Source: Hoylesella pleuritidis JCM 14110
GTDB lineage: Bacteria > Bacteroidota > Bacteroidia > Bacteroidales > Bacteroidaceae
Assembly: GCF_000613725.1 (NCBI RefSeq)
Contig: NZ_BAJN01000005.1
Location: forward strand, 62,001-126,000
DNA length: 64,000 nucleotides
Direction: 5' to 3'
The notes under the pieces were generated by a model. It did not search any database. It saw nothing but the letters and a program-made list of their open reading frames with translations, and was not told the DNA's origin. Positions 1 to 8,269 of the stretch are shown piece after piece. The position numbers and the translations under genes are program-made. Position 1 is the first letter of the stretch. Each line of letters starts with the position of its first letter.

Positions 1-510
1 AACTTCTGTCAATTTAAAAGGATTTACTTTGGTTTCTCCTTTATATCCCATTTTATTCTTTTCTTTTCTGAATTTACCTACCAACCAGGTCACAATCTTT
101 ACCCACCAAGCCCTCTTCTGATAATTATGCAAATAATCATAATAAGACGTTTTCAGCTTTCCATCTTTTGATGTAACTATCACAGGAAACATTTCTGCTT
201 GAAAATCCACCGACTCCATTATATCGGGATAAAATTCCGGAATAATTGCATCCTGTTGAGTTATACTCGGCATATTCAGACCAAAACTTGATGCAAGGGA
301 GCTAAGATTTCCAAGATTTGAATTAGCCGTTTCCGGTGCAAGTTTAACCATACAGATATAATAGCGCGGTACACTGAAAATGATAATTGAACTCAATAGC
401 AATGTCGAAACAAGTGTGATCGAAAACAACTTCTTATTACGCATAATCTTTCGATACGCTTCTCCCAAATCAATCTTACGCAATATAGCACTTTCGTTAC
501 GGTCTTCCAT
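1..510 (-). CDS. Wzz-like polysaccharide chain-length protein (3' end outside window)
   Basis: The open frame starts at the ATG complementary to 508-510 and runs off the left edge after 170 codons. It has a short cytoplasmic start, a hydrophobic segment at about residues 29-48, then a periplasmic region containing LGNLSSLASSFGLN, typical of Bacteroidota chain-length determinant (Wzz) proteins. These inner-membrane proteins set the length of exported O-antigen or capsule polymer. The divergent sugar transferase at 680 fits a surface-polysaccharide locus continuing to the left. Family assignment rests on topology and motif flavour; the C-terminal transmembrane helix is not visible. Confidence 0.8.
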   Translation of the reverse strand, partial: MEDRNESAILRKIDLGEAYRKIMRNKKLFSITLVSTLLLSSIIIFSVPRYYICMVKLAPETANSNLGNLSSLASSFGLNMPSITQQDAIIPEFYPDIMESVDFQAEMFPVIVTSKDGKLKTSYYDYLHNYQKRAWWVKIVTWLVGKFRKEKNKMGYKGETKVNPFKLTEV

Positions 511-535
511 TATCATAATATAACATTACTCAGTG

Positions 536-565
536 CAAAGATACGTCTTTTTTTACCACATCAAA
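536..565 (-). promoter_or_regulatory. Promoter of the Wzz-like gene
   Basis: On the minus strand a -7 box TATCTTTG (543 to 536) is preceded after 18 bp by TTTG (565 to 562), matching the Bacteroidota -33/-7 consensus. The start codon lies about 25 bp downstream. Confidence 0.6.
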
Positions 566-679
566 ACATTACGGCGAATAAAGAAAACTAAAAATATTCA
601 AAAAGACATATATACAGGGCAATATTTACCCTTTATCTGAGTTTATTTTATAGTTTTATAAGAAGGACGACAACAGTAA

Positions 680-1306
680 ATGGTAAAAGAACGACAATGT
701 ATTTATATCAGGATGAGCGGATTTGAGGGATTTATCAAACGTCTTACCGATCTTCTTATTTCGGCATTCTGTCTCATCATTTTCTCTCCTTTGTTTGCGA
801 TATGTTACATTGCCGTCAGACGTGAGGATTACGGACCTGCTATCTTTAAGCAAGAGCGTATCGGACGTTTTGGGAAACCGTTTTATATTTATAAATTCCG
901 CAGTATGATTCTTGATGCAGAAAAGGACGGGCCTGCTTTATATAAACACAAAAAAGACAAGAGATTGACACGGGTCGGTAAGTTTTTACGCGACTATCAT
1001 CTTGATGAACTTCCTCAACTTTGGAATGTCTTTCGCGGTGATATGTCGTTTGTCGGTCCGAGACCTGAACGAAAATATTATATCAATCAGATTACTGAAC
1101 AAGACGCCCGCTATCCCTATCTATATCAAATCCGCCCTGGCGTAACCTCATATGCCACTTTGTACAACGGATATACGGATACTATCGAGAAAATGCTTCG
1201 TCGTTTAGAATTAGATCTCTATTATTTAGAGCATCGTTCGTTGTGGTTCGATATCAAAATTTTGGCCAACACTTTTCTGAATATCACATTCGGAAAAAGA
1301 TTCTAA
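680..1306 (+). CDS. Sugar transferase (monotopic phosphoglycosyltransferase)
   Basis: This 208-residue protein is the short PglC-type form of the bacterial sugar transferase family (WcaJ/RfbP C-terminal domain). It would move a sugar phosphate from a nucleotide sugar to undecaprenyl phosphate, the first membrane step of polysaccharide assembly. Visible features are one N-terminal re-entrant hydrophobic segment (about residues 22-45), the KQERIGRFGKPF and YKFRSM blocks, the catalytic Asp-Glu pair in LDELPQLWNVF, and the DMSFVGPRPE block. The large N-terminal membrane domain of full WcaJ is absent. AAGGAC at 663-668 supports the 680 start; an in-frame ATG at 713 is the alternative. The sugar is not predictable. 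Confidence 0.88.
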   Translation: MVKERQCIYIRMSGFEGFIKRLTDLLISAFCLIIFSPLFAICYIAVRREDYGPAIFKQERIGRFGKPFYIYKFRSMILDAEKDGPALYKHKKDKRLTRVGKFLRDYHLDELPQLWNVFRGDMSFVGPRPERKYYINQITEQDARYPYLYQIRPGVTSYATLYNGYTDTIEKMLRRLELDLYYLEHRSLWFDIKILANTFLNITFGKRF

Positions 1307-1522
1307 TGCCCGTCAATTATCTTTTATTTTGCCATTGCCTACAAAGTTATAACAATAAATTTCTTTCCTGTTTTACCTTTTCAAGACATCTATTTTCCAT
1401 CATTGTGGAATTAATTCCATATAAATTATTTGAAACATTATTTATTAAGACCTAATATAAAGATCTTGACAAATACGTTTCCTGGTATTGTAATCAGAAA
1501 GAAATTCCGACTCTTTCCATAA

Positions 1523-1559
1523 GAGAGGGGGTATATCCGCACTGGATATACCCCTTCTT
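1523..1559. terminator. Bidirectional terminator hairpin
   Basis: Perfect 11-bp stem (1528-1538 with 1544-1554, loop GCACT), extended by weaker A/G:T/C pairs. It lies between the convergent sugar transferase and the response regulator. The rest of 1307-1588 holds no gene that I can see. Confidence 0.7.
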
Positions 1560-1588
1560 ATCGCAATAAACACATTATTCAGCCTACT

Positions 1589-2287
1589 TTACTCTTCGTC
1601 CGGTGTAATCAGTTTATACCCCTTGCCGTGGATATTGATAATTTCAATCTGATCATCATCTTTCAGATGCTTGCGCAGTTTAGTGATATAAACATCCATC
1701 GAACGCGCATTGAAGTAATTATCATCAATCCAAATGGTCTTCAAAGCAAAGTCGCGCTGAAGAATTTCATTAGCGTGCGAACAGAGAAGAGCCAAAAGTT
1801 CGTTTTCCTTTGTAGTCAACTTGGTTTGCTTATCGCCGATGGTGAGCAGCTGTTTCTGTGTATCGAAGGTGAAACGACCGATATGATAGACAGAGCTTTC
1901 CTTGTTTTTCTTTCCGCGAACCCGACGTAAGATCGCTTCTACACGCAGAACAAGCTCTTCCATTGAGAACGGTTTGGTGATATAATCGTCTGCTCCAATC
2001 TTGAAACCTTCAAGTATATCCTCTTTCAATGTCTTAGCCGTCAGGAAAATGATCGGCATCTCTGCATTAGCCTGACGAATCTCCTGGGCTAAAGTAAAAC
2101 CGTCTTTCTTGGGCATCATCACGTCAAGCACGCAGATATCGAACTTGTTTTTAAGAAACTCTCTGTAACCAACCTCACCGTCAGGACATAGCGTTGCCTG
2201 ATAGCCTTTGGCCTGTAAATACTCACGAAGCAACATTCCGAGGTTCTCATCATCCTCGCAAAGCAAGATTTTCAATTTTTCATCCAT
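1589..2287 (-). CDS. rprY: OmpR-type response regulator, RprY-like
   Basis: The 232-residue protein has a receiver domain (1-120) with the acidic pocket EDD at 11-13, phospho-acceptor Asp55, Thr83 and Lys105, followed by a winged-helix DNA-binding domain (about 132-228). Sequence blocks such as LGMLLREYLQAKGY and the C-terminal SMDVYITKLRKHLKDDD closely resemble Bacteroides RprY. It follows the kinase gene with a 38-bp gap on the same strand, so the two form a two-component pair. RprXY has been linked to tetQ expression, stress and sodium responses in Bacteroides/Porphyromonas; the targets here are unknown. Confidence 0.9.
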   Translation of the reverse strand: MDEKLKILLCEDDENLGMLLREYLQAKGYQATLCPDGEVGYREFLKNKFDICVLDVMMPKKDGFTLAQEIRQANAEMPIIFLTAKTLKEDILEGFKIGADDYITKPFSMEELVLRVEAILRRVRGKKNKESSVYHIGRFTFDTQKQLLTIGDKQTKLTTKENELLALLCSHANEILQRDFALKTIWIDDNYFNARSMDVYITKLRKHLKDDDQIEIINIHGKGYKLITPDEE

Positions 2288-2325
2288 AATCGTTTTATTT
2301 TAAAAGTTAATGATTTTATTATTAT

Positions 2326-3885
2326 TTAATCCCTAATGACGGGCAGCTTGATCGTGAAAGTGGTGCCTTTCTTATACTCACTGTCCACGTGTATCTCTCC
2401 TTTATGCAAATCAACGACTTTCTTGACATACGCAAGTCCCAACCCAAAGCCCTTTGCATCGTGCCTGTTTCCCGTGTGAACACGATAGAACTTTTCAAAG
2501 ATCTTCTTGAGATTTTCTTTCTTTATACCGATACCTGTGTCTCTGATAGACAAGTAAAGAAAGTGATCATCATTCCAAGTCTTCATATATATGTCGAGCG
2601 AACGATCGGGACTACTGTATTTAACAGCATTATCCATCAGATTGAAGATTGCATTCTGGAAATGCATCTCATCGACATAGATCTTTGAGTCGACAGCTTC
2701 GATATCGGTATATATCTTTCCGCCTGTGTGCTCTACACGCAAAGTGAATGAATTTGCCACATTTTCGACCATCTCATTGAGATCGAGTTCTTTCTTGCGG
2801 AACACCGCTTTGCGACGGTCGAACATCGACATCTGCAACACTTTCTCCACCAAAAAGCGTAATCTCTTGGTTTCGTCATTGATGACTTTACCCAAATGAG
2901 CCATCATCGCCTCACTCTTCGATACGCTGGAGTCATTAAGCATCTGCGCAGCCAACGATATACTGGCTATCGGAGTCTTCAACTCGTGGGTCATATTATT
3001 GATGAAATCGTTTTTGATTTCCGTGTAACGCTTCTGCCGGAAAATGACGACAATGGTAAAGATGAATGTCACCAACAACACCAACGTGAAAATAACAGAA
3101 GGGATCATAAACCGAATCGAAGAGAAAATATAACTGTTCATATCCGGAAAATGAATCTTCACGACCCCAGTCTTAGATACAGGATCATTGCGGAAAAGCT
3201 GTTGCGAATACGAATACTCTATCCCGTCGTCTGTATAATCAGGACAACGATAAATCTCTCTTCCGTCTTGCGTTAAAACAGTAAAATGATATGGAATCCT
3301 GATTCCATTGGCATTCAACTGCGTTTTGAGATTCAGATCCAACAGTTTGAAGTTGATCCGCTCTCTCAAAGGCTTGTTCGATGCCGCATAAATAATGCCG
3401 TAGATAATCTCATCAAGCAATGATTTCTGATAGCTATATCGATTTTTGACAAGCTCCTGCATCGACTTTGAAGTCTCATTGAGCGAATTCCTGTCATTAT
3501 TCAATATAATTGCCTTGGGCATCTGCGACAGTTTGGTGTTGATCGTCTTTAATTTAAACTCCGAATAGGATGTCGTGTCCTTCCCCACTGCCGTATCTGG
3601 ACGAGCCTGTTTACTGTTCTTGTCAGGACGATCCGAACGCGTTCTCGCCGAATCTTCCTTGCAATCGTGGCGCTTTGTATCCCTGACGTACTTTTCAAGA
3701 TAAGTCAGCGTCTCATTCAACTCTAAATTTCGAGAAGCCTGATAAAGTGCTCTGTGAACCGATTCGTCAAATTGCTCCTTCTTCATCTCAGCCATCTCTT
3801 CAATATATTTGAGCTGGAGATAAAGCAAGGCGAGGAAAGAAAGCCCCATTATAACTGCTATTGTCCAAATCGTTTTCTTCTTCAT
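2326..3885 (-). CDS. rprX: Sensor histidine kinase, RprX-like
   Basis: 519 residues: N-terminal transmembrane helix (about 5-24), a periplasmic sensor of about 235 residues, a second helix (about 262-285), then the dimerisation domain with the H-box NMTHELKTP (phospho-acceptor His300) and an ATPase domain with N-box NLMDNAVKYS, G1 DTGIGI and G2 GFGLGL. It would autophosphorylate and pass the phosphate to Asp55 of the downstream regulator. The periplasmic part has a charged Lys/Asp/Arg-rich stretch at about 70-105. A -7 box ends only 5 bp before the ATG, so the message may be nearly leaderless. Confidence 0.9.
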   Translation of the reverse strand: MKKKTIWTIAVIMGLSFLALLYLQLKYIEEMAEMKKEQFDESVHRALYQASRNLELNETLTYLEKYVRDTKRHDCKEDSARTRSDRPDKNSKQARPDTAVGKDTTSYSEFKLKTINTKLSQMPKAIILNNDRNSLNETSKSMQELVKNRYSYQKSLLDEIIYGIIYAASNKPLRERINFKLLDLNLKTQLNANGIRIPYHFTVLTQDGREIYRCPDYTDDGIEYSYSQQLFRNDPVSKTGVVKIHFPDMNSYIFSSIRFMIPSVIFTLVLLVTFIFTIVVIFRQKRYTEIKNDFINNMTHELKTPIASISLAAQMLNDSSVSKSEAMMAHLGKVINDETKRLRFLVEKVLQMSMFDRRKAVFRKKELDLNEMVENVANSFTLRVEHTGGKIYTDIEAVDSKIYVDEMHFQNAIFNLMDNAVKYSSPDRSLDIYMKTWNDDHFLYLSIRDTGIGIKKENLKKIFEKFYRVHTGNRHDAKGFGLGLAYVKKVVDLHKGEIHVDSEYKKGTTFTIKLPVIRD

Positions 3886-3890
3886 AGATG

Positions 3891-3898
3891 CAAAGATA
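3891..3898 (-). promoter_or_regulatory. -7 box of the rprX-rprY operon
   Basis: TATCTTTG on the minus strand, last base at 3891, start codon at 3885. By the usual -7 geometry transcription would begin about 1-2 nt before the ATG. No clear TTTG is seen upstream. Confidence 0.55.
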
Positions 3899-4027
3899 GT
3901 TGAAAGCCTAATTCATTAACAATGCAATGTTAAGAAATTCTTCAATATTTAATATTGTTAACTATAATCACACAAAATAATTGATTATATAAAATTAATT
4001 TCAAGAAACGGAATATTAAATACTGCT

Positions 4028-4050
4028 CTCACCCTCGACCTTTCTCCGAA
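4028..4050. repeat. Pyrimidine-rich dispersed repeat, copy 1
   Basis: A 23-bp segment (CTCACCCTCGACC followed by TTTCTCCGAA) differs at two positions from the reverse complement of 41983-42005. Related pyrimidine-rich text continues to about 4102 (CCTCAATC ... AAAAGGAAAG) and recurs at 41575-41610. It looks like a REP-type intergenic repeat. Confidence 0.5.
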
Positions 4051-4247
4051 AACAATAAAAAGTAGAGGTCCTATCCTCAATCTTTTTTCCAAAAGGAAAG
4101 CGGAGTAATTATGTTTTGGAGTCAATAAGATTACAATTTATACCTATTGCATACCCTTCCCTTTTTCTCTCGGTGAAAGACTGAGAATAAGACTTTATCC
4201 CACTCATATACCACTGCTAATCAATCACATACAAATCGATTTATAAG

Positions 4248-4327
4248 TAACGGCTAAATGCACTGCAAGTAACGGTTAATTGCACGCTGTTTAACGGCTT
4301 TTCGCAAGGTGATTAACGGCAAATTAA
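4248..4327. repeat. 22-bp-period TAACGG repeat array A (4 units)
   Basis: TAACGG recurs at 4248, 4270, 4292 and 4314, exactly 22 bp apart. Each unit begins TAACGGYT or similar, followed by a GCA-containing variable half. The array sits in the 544-bp gap between the rprX start and the EF-G2 end; nothing else in that gap looks coding. Confidence 0.85.
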
Positions 4328-4348
4328 AAGAAAGAAAATAGAAAAGTA

Positions 4349-4391
4349 AAAAGTCTCTGCACGCAATCCATTGCTGCGCACAGAGACTTTT
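4349..4391 (-). terminator. Terminator of the EF-G2 gene
   Basis: AAAAGTCTCTG (4349-4359) pairs with CAGAGACTTTT (4381-4391), and the inner ACGCA/TGCG bases pair as well. Read on the minus strand the hairpin is followed by a T-rich tract. It lies 39 bp after the stop codon. Confidence 0.75.
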
Positions 4392-4429
4392 AACTTGCAT
4401 CCGACCGATCTTTACCGGCCTGTCTGCCA

Positions 4430-6592
4430 TTAATCTTCCTCTTCGGTCTGCTCTTTTTCGTGCTCCTTGATAAGTGCTTGTTGCACTTCATTGGGCACAA
4501 GTTCGTAGCTGGCAAACTTAGTCGTAAACGAAGCACGACCTCCTGTGAGTGAACTCAACGAGATACTGTAATTCGATAGCTCCTTCAATGGGATCTTGGC
4601 TTGTAGCTTTTGATAGCCCGCTTCACTATCCATACCCATTATCATAGCCCTTCTACCTTGCAGATCGCTCATTACATCACCCATAAAGTCAGACGGAACG
4701 AACACTTCGAGATCGTAAATAGGCTCCAGAATCTTAGGTCCTGCATTCTTGAAAGCATCTGAGAAAGCACGTCGAGCTGCCAACATAAAGGATAACTCGT
4801 TAGAATCTACGGGGTGCATCTTACCGTCGTAGACTACAACTCGCACATCACGGGCATAGCTTCCGGTAAGAGGTCCGTGCTCCATACAGTCCATTACGCC
4901 TTTCAATATGGCCGGCATAAACCGTGCATCGATAGCTCCGCCCACCACAGAGTTGATAAACACAAGTTTGCCTCCCCATTCAAGTTCCACTTCTTCACGG
5001 CCTTTGATGTTCATTTTGAACTCTTGACCATTGAATTTATACATCGTCGGGTCGGGCATTCCCTCTGCATACGGCTCCACAATCAGATGTACTTCACCGA
5101 ACTGTCCAGCTCCTCCGGACTGCTTCTTATGCCTATATTCAGCGCGGGCACTCTTTGTAATGGTTTCGCGATAAGGTATTTTAGGCTCCTCGAACTTAAC
5201 AGGAATCTTCTCATTGTTCTCCAATCGCCATTTCAATGTACGTAAATGAAATTCTCCCTGACCGTGAACAATGGTCTGACGAAGTTCCTTGCTCTGCTCA
5301 ACAACCCACGTCGGATCTTCTTGGCGCATTCTAAGCGTTGCGGCCATCAGCTTTTCCGTATCGGCGGAATTAACAGCCTTGATAGCCCGCGAGTATTTAG
5401 AGTTGGGATATCTGATGAAATCAAAGCGGTTATCTACATCTTTTTCATTCAGTGTATTGCCTGTTTTCACATCTTTCAACTTCACAGTACAACCGATGTC
5501 TCCTGCATTGAGCTGGTCCACAGGGATTCTGTTTGCACCTGCACAAGCATAAATTTGACCGATACGTTCTTTCGATCCACGGTCGGCATTGGTCAAATCA
5601 TCTCCCGACTTGATGCTTCCGCTCATCACTTTAAAATAAGAGACCTCGCCGATATGCGGCTCCATACCGGTCTTGAAGAAATAAACTGACTCGGGGCCGT
5701 TCTGATCCGGCGCTACTTCTTCACCTCTCGTATTATGCAATTTAGGCATCTCGCTCACGAAAGGAACGACATTTCCCAAGAATTCCATCAGTCTCCGTAC
5801 TCCCATATCCTTACCTGCGCACACGCAAAAGACGGGAAATATCGAGCGCGTCACAAGTCCTTTACGGATTCCTTCACGCATTTCGTCTTCTGTCAAAGTC
5901 TCTTCTTCAAAGAACTTCTCCATCAAACTCTCATCGTTTTCGGCCGCAGCCTCCACGAGTTTCTTATGAAGTTCCATCGCCTTCTCCATTTCTTCGGCCG
6001 GAATATCCTCAATAATGGGTTCACCGCCATCGGGTTTCCACGAATATTTTTTCATCAAGAGGACATCTATCAGAGCATTAAATCCGGGCCCAGTCTGCAA
6101 CGGATATTGCACCAATACACACTTCGGACCATATATGTCTTGCATCATCGTAATGACATTATCGAAGTCACATTTCTCGGAATCAAGCTGATTGATCAAG
6201 AAAATGACCGGTTTTTTCAGCTTTTCAGTGTATCGGAAGATATTCTGTGTGCCCACTTCGGGTCCGTACTGACCGTTAATCAGAATCACGGCTTCATCCG
6301 TTACGTTGAGCGCAGTGATTGCTCCGCCGATGAAATCATCCGATCCGGGACAATCAATGATGTTAAGCTTTTTGTTGTTCCATTCTACGTGGAAAACGGT
6401 TGGGAATACAGAGTATCCGTATTCCTGCTCCACGGGGAAATAATCACTCACTGTATTCTTCGCTTCTATTGAACCGCGGCGCTTGATTATACCACTCCCA
6501 AAAAGCATAGACTCGGCAAGAGTAGTCTTGCCGGAACCCGCACTGCCGACTAAGGCAATGTTTTTGATCTCATTAGTTTGATAAACCCTCAT
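4430..6592 (-). CDS. EF-G paralogue (EF-G2 type) with altered GTPase motifs
   Basis: A 720-residue translation factor with the EF-G domain order. The P-loop GSAGSGKT (16-23) is intact, but G3 reads DCPGSDDF (80-87) where canonical EF-G has DTPGHVDF, so the catalytic His is Ser84. G4 is NQLD (134-137) instead of NKxD, and the switch I ERGITI block is replaced by VEQEYGYSV. EF-G2 of Bacteroides thetaiotaomicron, a paralogue reported to support translocation without GTP hydrolysis during carbon limitation, appears to be the same type. The true fusA is not in the window. The gene stands alone with its own terminator. Confidence 0.85.
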   Translation of the reverse strand: MRVYQTNEIKNIALVGSAGSGKTTLAESMLFGSGIIKRRGSIEAKNTVSDYFPVEQEYGYSVFPTVFHVEWNNKKLNIIDCPGSDDFIGGAITALNVTDEAVILINGQYGPEVGTQNIFRYTEKLKKPVIFLINQLDSEKCDFDNVITMMQDIYGPKCVLVQYPLQTGPGFNALIDVLLMKKYSWKPDGGEPIIEDIPAEEMEKAMELHKKLVEAAAENDESLMEKFFEEETLTEDEMREGIRKGLVTRSIFPVFCVCAGKDMGVRRLMEFLGNVVPFVSEMPKLHNTRGEEVAPDQNGPESVYFFKTGMEPHIGEVSYFKVMSGSIKSGDDLTNADRGSKERIGQIYACAGANRIPVDQLNAGDIGCTVKLKDVKTGNTLNEKDVDNRFDFIRYPNSKYSRAIKAVNSADTEKLMAATLRMRQEDPTWVVEQSKELRQTIVHGQGEFHLRTLKWRLENNEKIPVKFEEPKIPYRETITKSARAEYRHKKQSGGAGQFGEVHLIVEPYAEGMPDPTMYKFNGQEFKMNIKGREEVELEWGGKLVFINSVVGGAIDARFMPAILKGVMDCMEHGPLTGSYARDVRVVVYDGKMHPVDSNELSFMLAARRAFSDAFKNAGPKILEPIYDLEVFVPSDFMGDVMSDLQGRRAMIMGMDSEAGYQKLQAKIPLKELSNYSISLSSLTGGRASFTTKFASYELVPNEVQQALIKEHEKEQTEEED

Positions 6593-6733
6593 ATCAAAAG
6601 ATTTAGAATGTTAATACTGTTTGTTCCTCTTGGAGTATAGACTCAATGTCTTTTATCGCCCCGAAGTTACCGTTTTTTGTGCAAAACGCCAACAGATTTC
6701 TCGAAAAAACAGTACTTTTTTAAAACAATTTAG

Positions 6734-6741
6734 TAATTTTG
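6734..6741 (+). promoter_or_regulatory. -7 box of hemW
   Basis: TAATTTTG 16 bp before the hemW start codon; the -33 region is only T-rich. The 165-bp gap 6593-6757 also serves the divergent EF-G2 gene, for which I find no good box. Confidence 0.5.
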
Positions 6742-6757
6742 CCGTTAAAACGAACCT

Positions 6758-7882
6758 ATGGCAGGTATCTATATACACGTTCCTTTCTGTGCGAGTCGGT
6801 GTATCTATTGTGGTTTTTATTCCACGATAACACATCGATTGCAGGCTCCATACGTTGCTGCCATAGGTCAGGAGCTAGCGCTTCGAGCCAATTACTTGGG
6901 ACCGGAAGCCTCTATTGATACGGTGTATATCGGCGGAGGAACGCCCTCGCAATTGTCATTCACAGAGCAGAAAGAATTATTCTTATATATAAATAAGGTA
7001 TATCCGTTGCTCGATTGGTCAACAATGGAGGTCACGATGGAATGCAACCCAGATGACATTACACCCGAGTTTGCCGACCATCTGCACTCACTCCCTGTCA
7101 ATCGAATCAGTATGGGCGTTCAGACTTTTGCCGATGACCGTCTGAAATTCCTGCATCGGCGCCATAAGTCAAACGATATTACACACGCTGTTCAACTTCT
7201 TCGCAAAACAGGAATAGACAATATCAGTATCGACTTGATGTTCGGTTTTCCCGAGGAAACGCTCCAAGAATGGCAAACGGATATCTGCCGAGCCCTTGAT
7301 TTGAATGTAGAACACATCTCGGCATATAATTTAATGTTCGAAGAAAATACTCTTTTACATCGCCTTTTGATTCAAAATAAAGTACAGGAAATCGATGAAG
7401 AACTCAGTCTCAGTATGTATAACGAACTCATTGACACATTGACGGCTGCGGGATACGAGCACTATGAGATCAGCAATTTTGCTCTTCCCGGTCGTCGTTC
7501 GCTCCATAACAGTAGTTATTGGCAAGCTGTCCCCTACATCGGACTCGGTGCTTCAGCCCATTCTTACAACCGTTTCTCACGTCAATGGAATGTTTCCGAT
7601 ATCAGGCAATACATCGAATCCATCAACCAAGGCAAAATTCCGATGGAACAAGAAGTACTCGATGATGATACGCGTTATGACGACTTAATTACCACGGCAC
7701 TGCGAACAAGCGATGGAATCGATCTAACCGCTATCTCGCCAACCGATAAAGACTACCTGATGAGTTGTGCTGCACCTTACATCCAACAACAAATGATAGA
7801 GATAAAAGCCGATAAACTGCGGTTAACTCGCCGCGGATTGTTTGTCAGCGATATGATAATGAGCGATTTAATGAAAGTATAA
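6758..7882 (+). CDS. hemW: Radical SAM heme chaperone HemW
   Basis: 374 residues with the radical-SAM cluster motif Cys11-x3-Cys15-x2-Cys18 in VPFCASRCIYCGFYS. The residue two after the third cysteine is Phe, as in HemW, whereas true coproporphyrinogen dehydrogenase HemN has a fourth Cys. Further blocks are YIGGGTPS, MECNPDD, RISMGVQTF and SIDLMFGFPEET, and the HemW C-terminal domain ends the protein. HemW binds heme and delivers it to target enzymes; it is often mislabelled oxygen-independent coproporphyrinogen oxidase. A small membrane-protein gene follows after 5 bp. Confidence 0.9.
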   Translation: MAGIYIHVPFCASRCIYCGFYSTITHRLQAPYVAAIGQELALRANYLGPEASIDTVYIGGGTPSQLSFTEQKELFLYINKVYPLLDWSTMEVTMECNPDDITPEFADHLHSLPVNRISMGVQTFADDRLKFLHRRHKSNDITHAVQLLRKTGIDNISIDLMFGFPEETLQEWQTDICRALDLNVEHISAYNLMFEENTLLHRLLIQNKVQEIDEELSLSMYNELIDTLTAAGYEHYEISNFALPGRRSLHNSSYWQAVPYIGLGASAHSYNRFSRQWNVSDIRQYIESINQGKIPMEQEVLDDDTRYDDLITTALRTSDGIDLTAISPTDKDYLMSCAAPYIQQQMIEIKADKLRLTRRGLFVSDMIMSDLMKV

Positions 7883-7887
7883 CGAGT

Positions 7888-8214
7888 ATGGAAAAACAAG
7901 AGTTTGAAACCTTCTGGAAAGCCAACCGCGAACGCATCTTGATGAGTTCGGACGAATATATCAAGGCAACAAGCAGCTATAAACTATCTTCCGGAGCCGA
8001 CTGGTTGCTCTTTGCAATCCCCATTGTAGCTGCAATTATCTTTATGGAACAATGCTCTATTGAGCGCGAACTGCTGAAATGGTTAGCTGGAGCAGGCATA
8101 ACCATCGTTACGTTCATCATCTGTGTATGGATTAAATCGATGATTTCAGACAGTCGTTCGCCCGAAGACGTAGAACGCGAAATCAAAGAACGCATCCGAA
8201 ACAGTATGAAATAA
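7888..8214 (+). CDS. Small two-helix membrane protein, unknown function
   Basis: 108 residues: a charged N-terminus (about 1-38), two hydrophobic helices (about 39-54 and 64-86), and a charged C-terminal tail ending in EREIKERIRNSMK. It starts 5 bp after hemW and is followed by a strong terminator, so the two are cotranscribed. I do not recognise the family. Confidence 0.75.
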   Translation: MEKQEFETFWKANRERILMSSDEYIKATSSYKLSSGADWLLFAIPIVAAIIFMEQCSIERELLKWLAGAGITIVTFIICVWIKSMISDSRSPEDVEREIKERIRNSMK

Positions 8215-8269
8215 AACAAGTAACGGGCAATACCAAAACTTTCATTCGGTATTGCCCGTTACTTGTTTT
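8213..8269. terminator. Bidirectional terminator, hemW operon / uraA
   Basis: Perfect 22-bp stem (8213-8234 with 8248-8269) flanked by A and T runs, loop 13 nt. It overlaps the stop codons of both converging genes. Confidence 0.9.

Noticed and set aside
5735..6472. A 245-residue plus-strand ORF inside EF-G2
   Set aside because: It lies antisense to a strongly conserved coding region and has no recognisable motif or promoter; it is a shadow frame.
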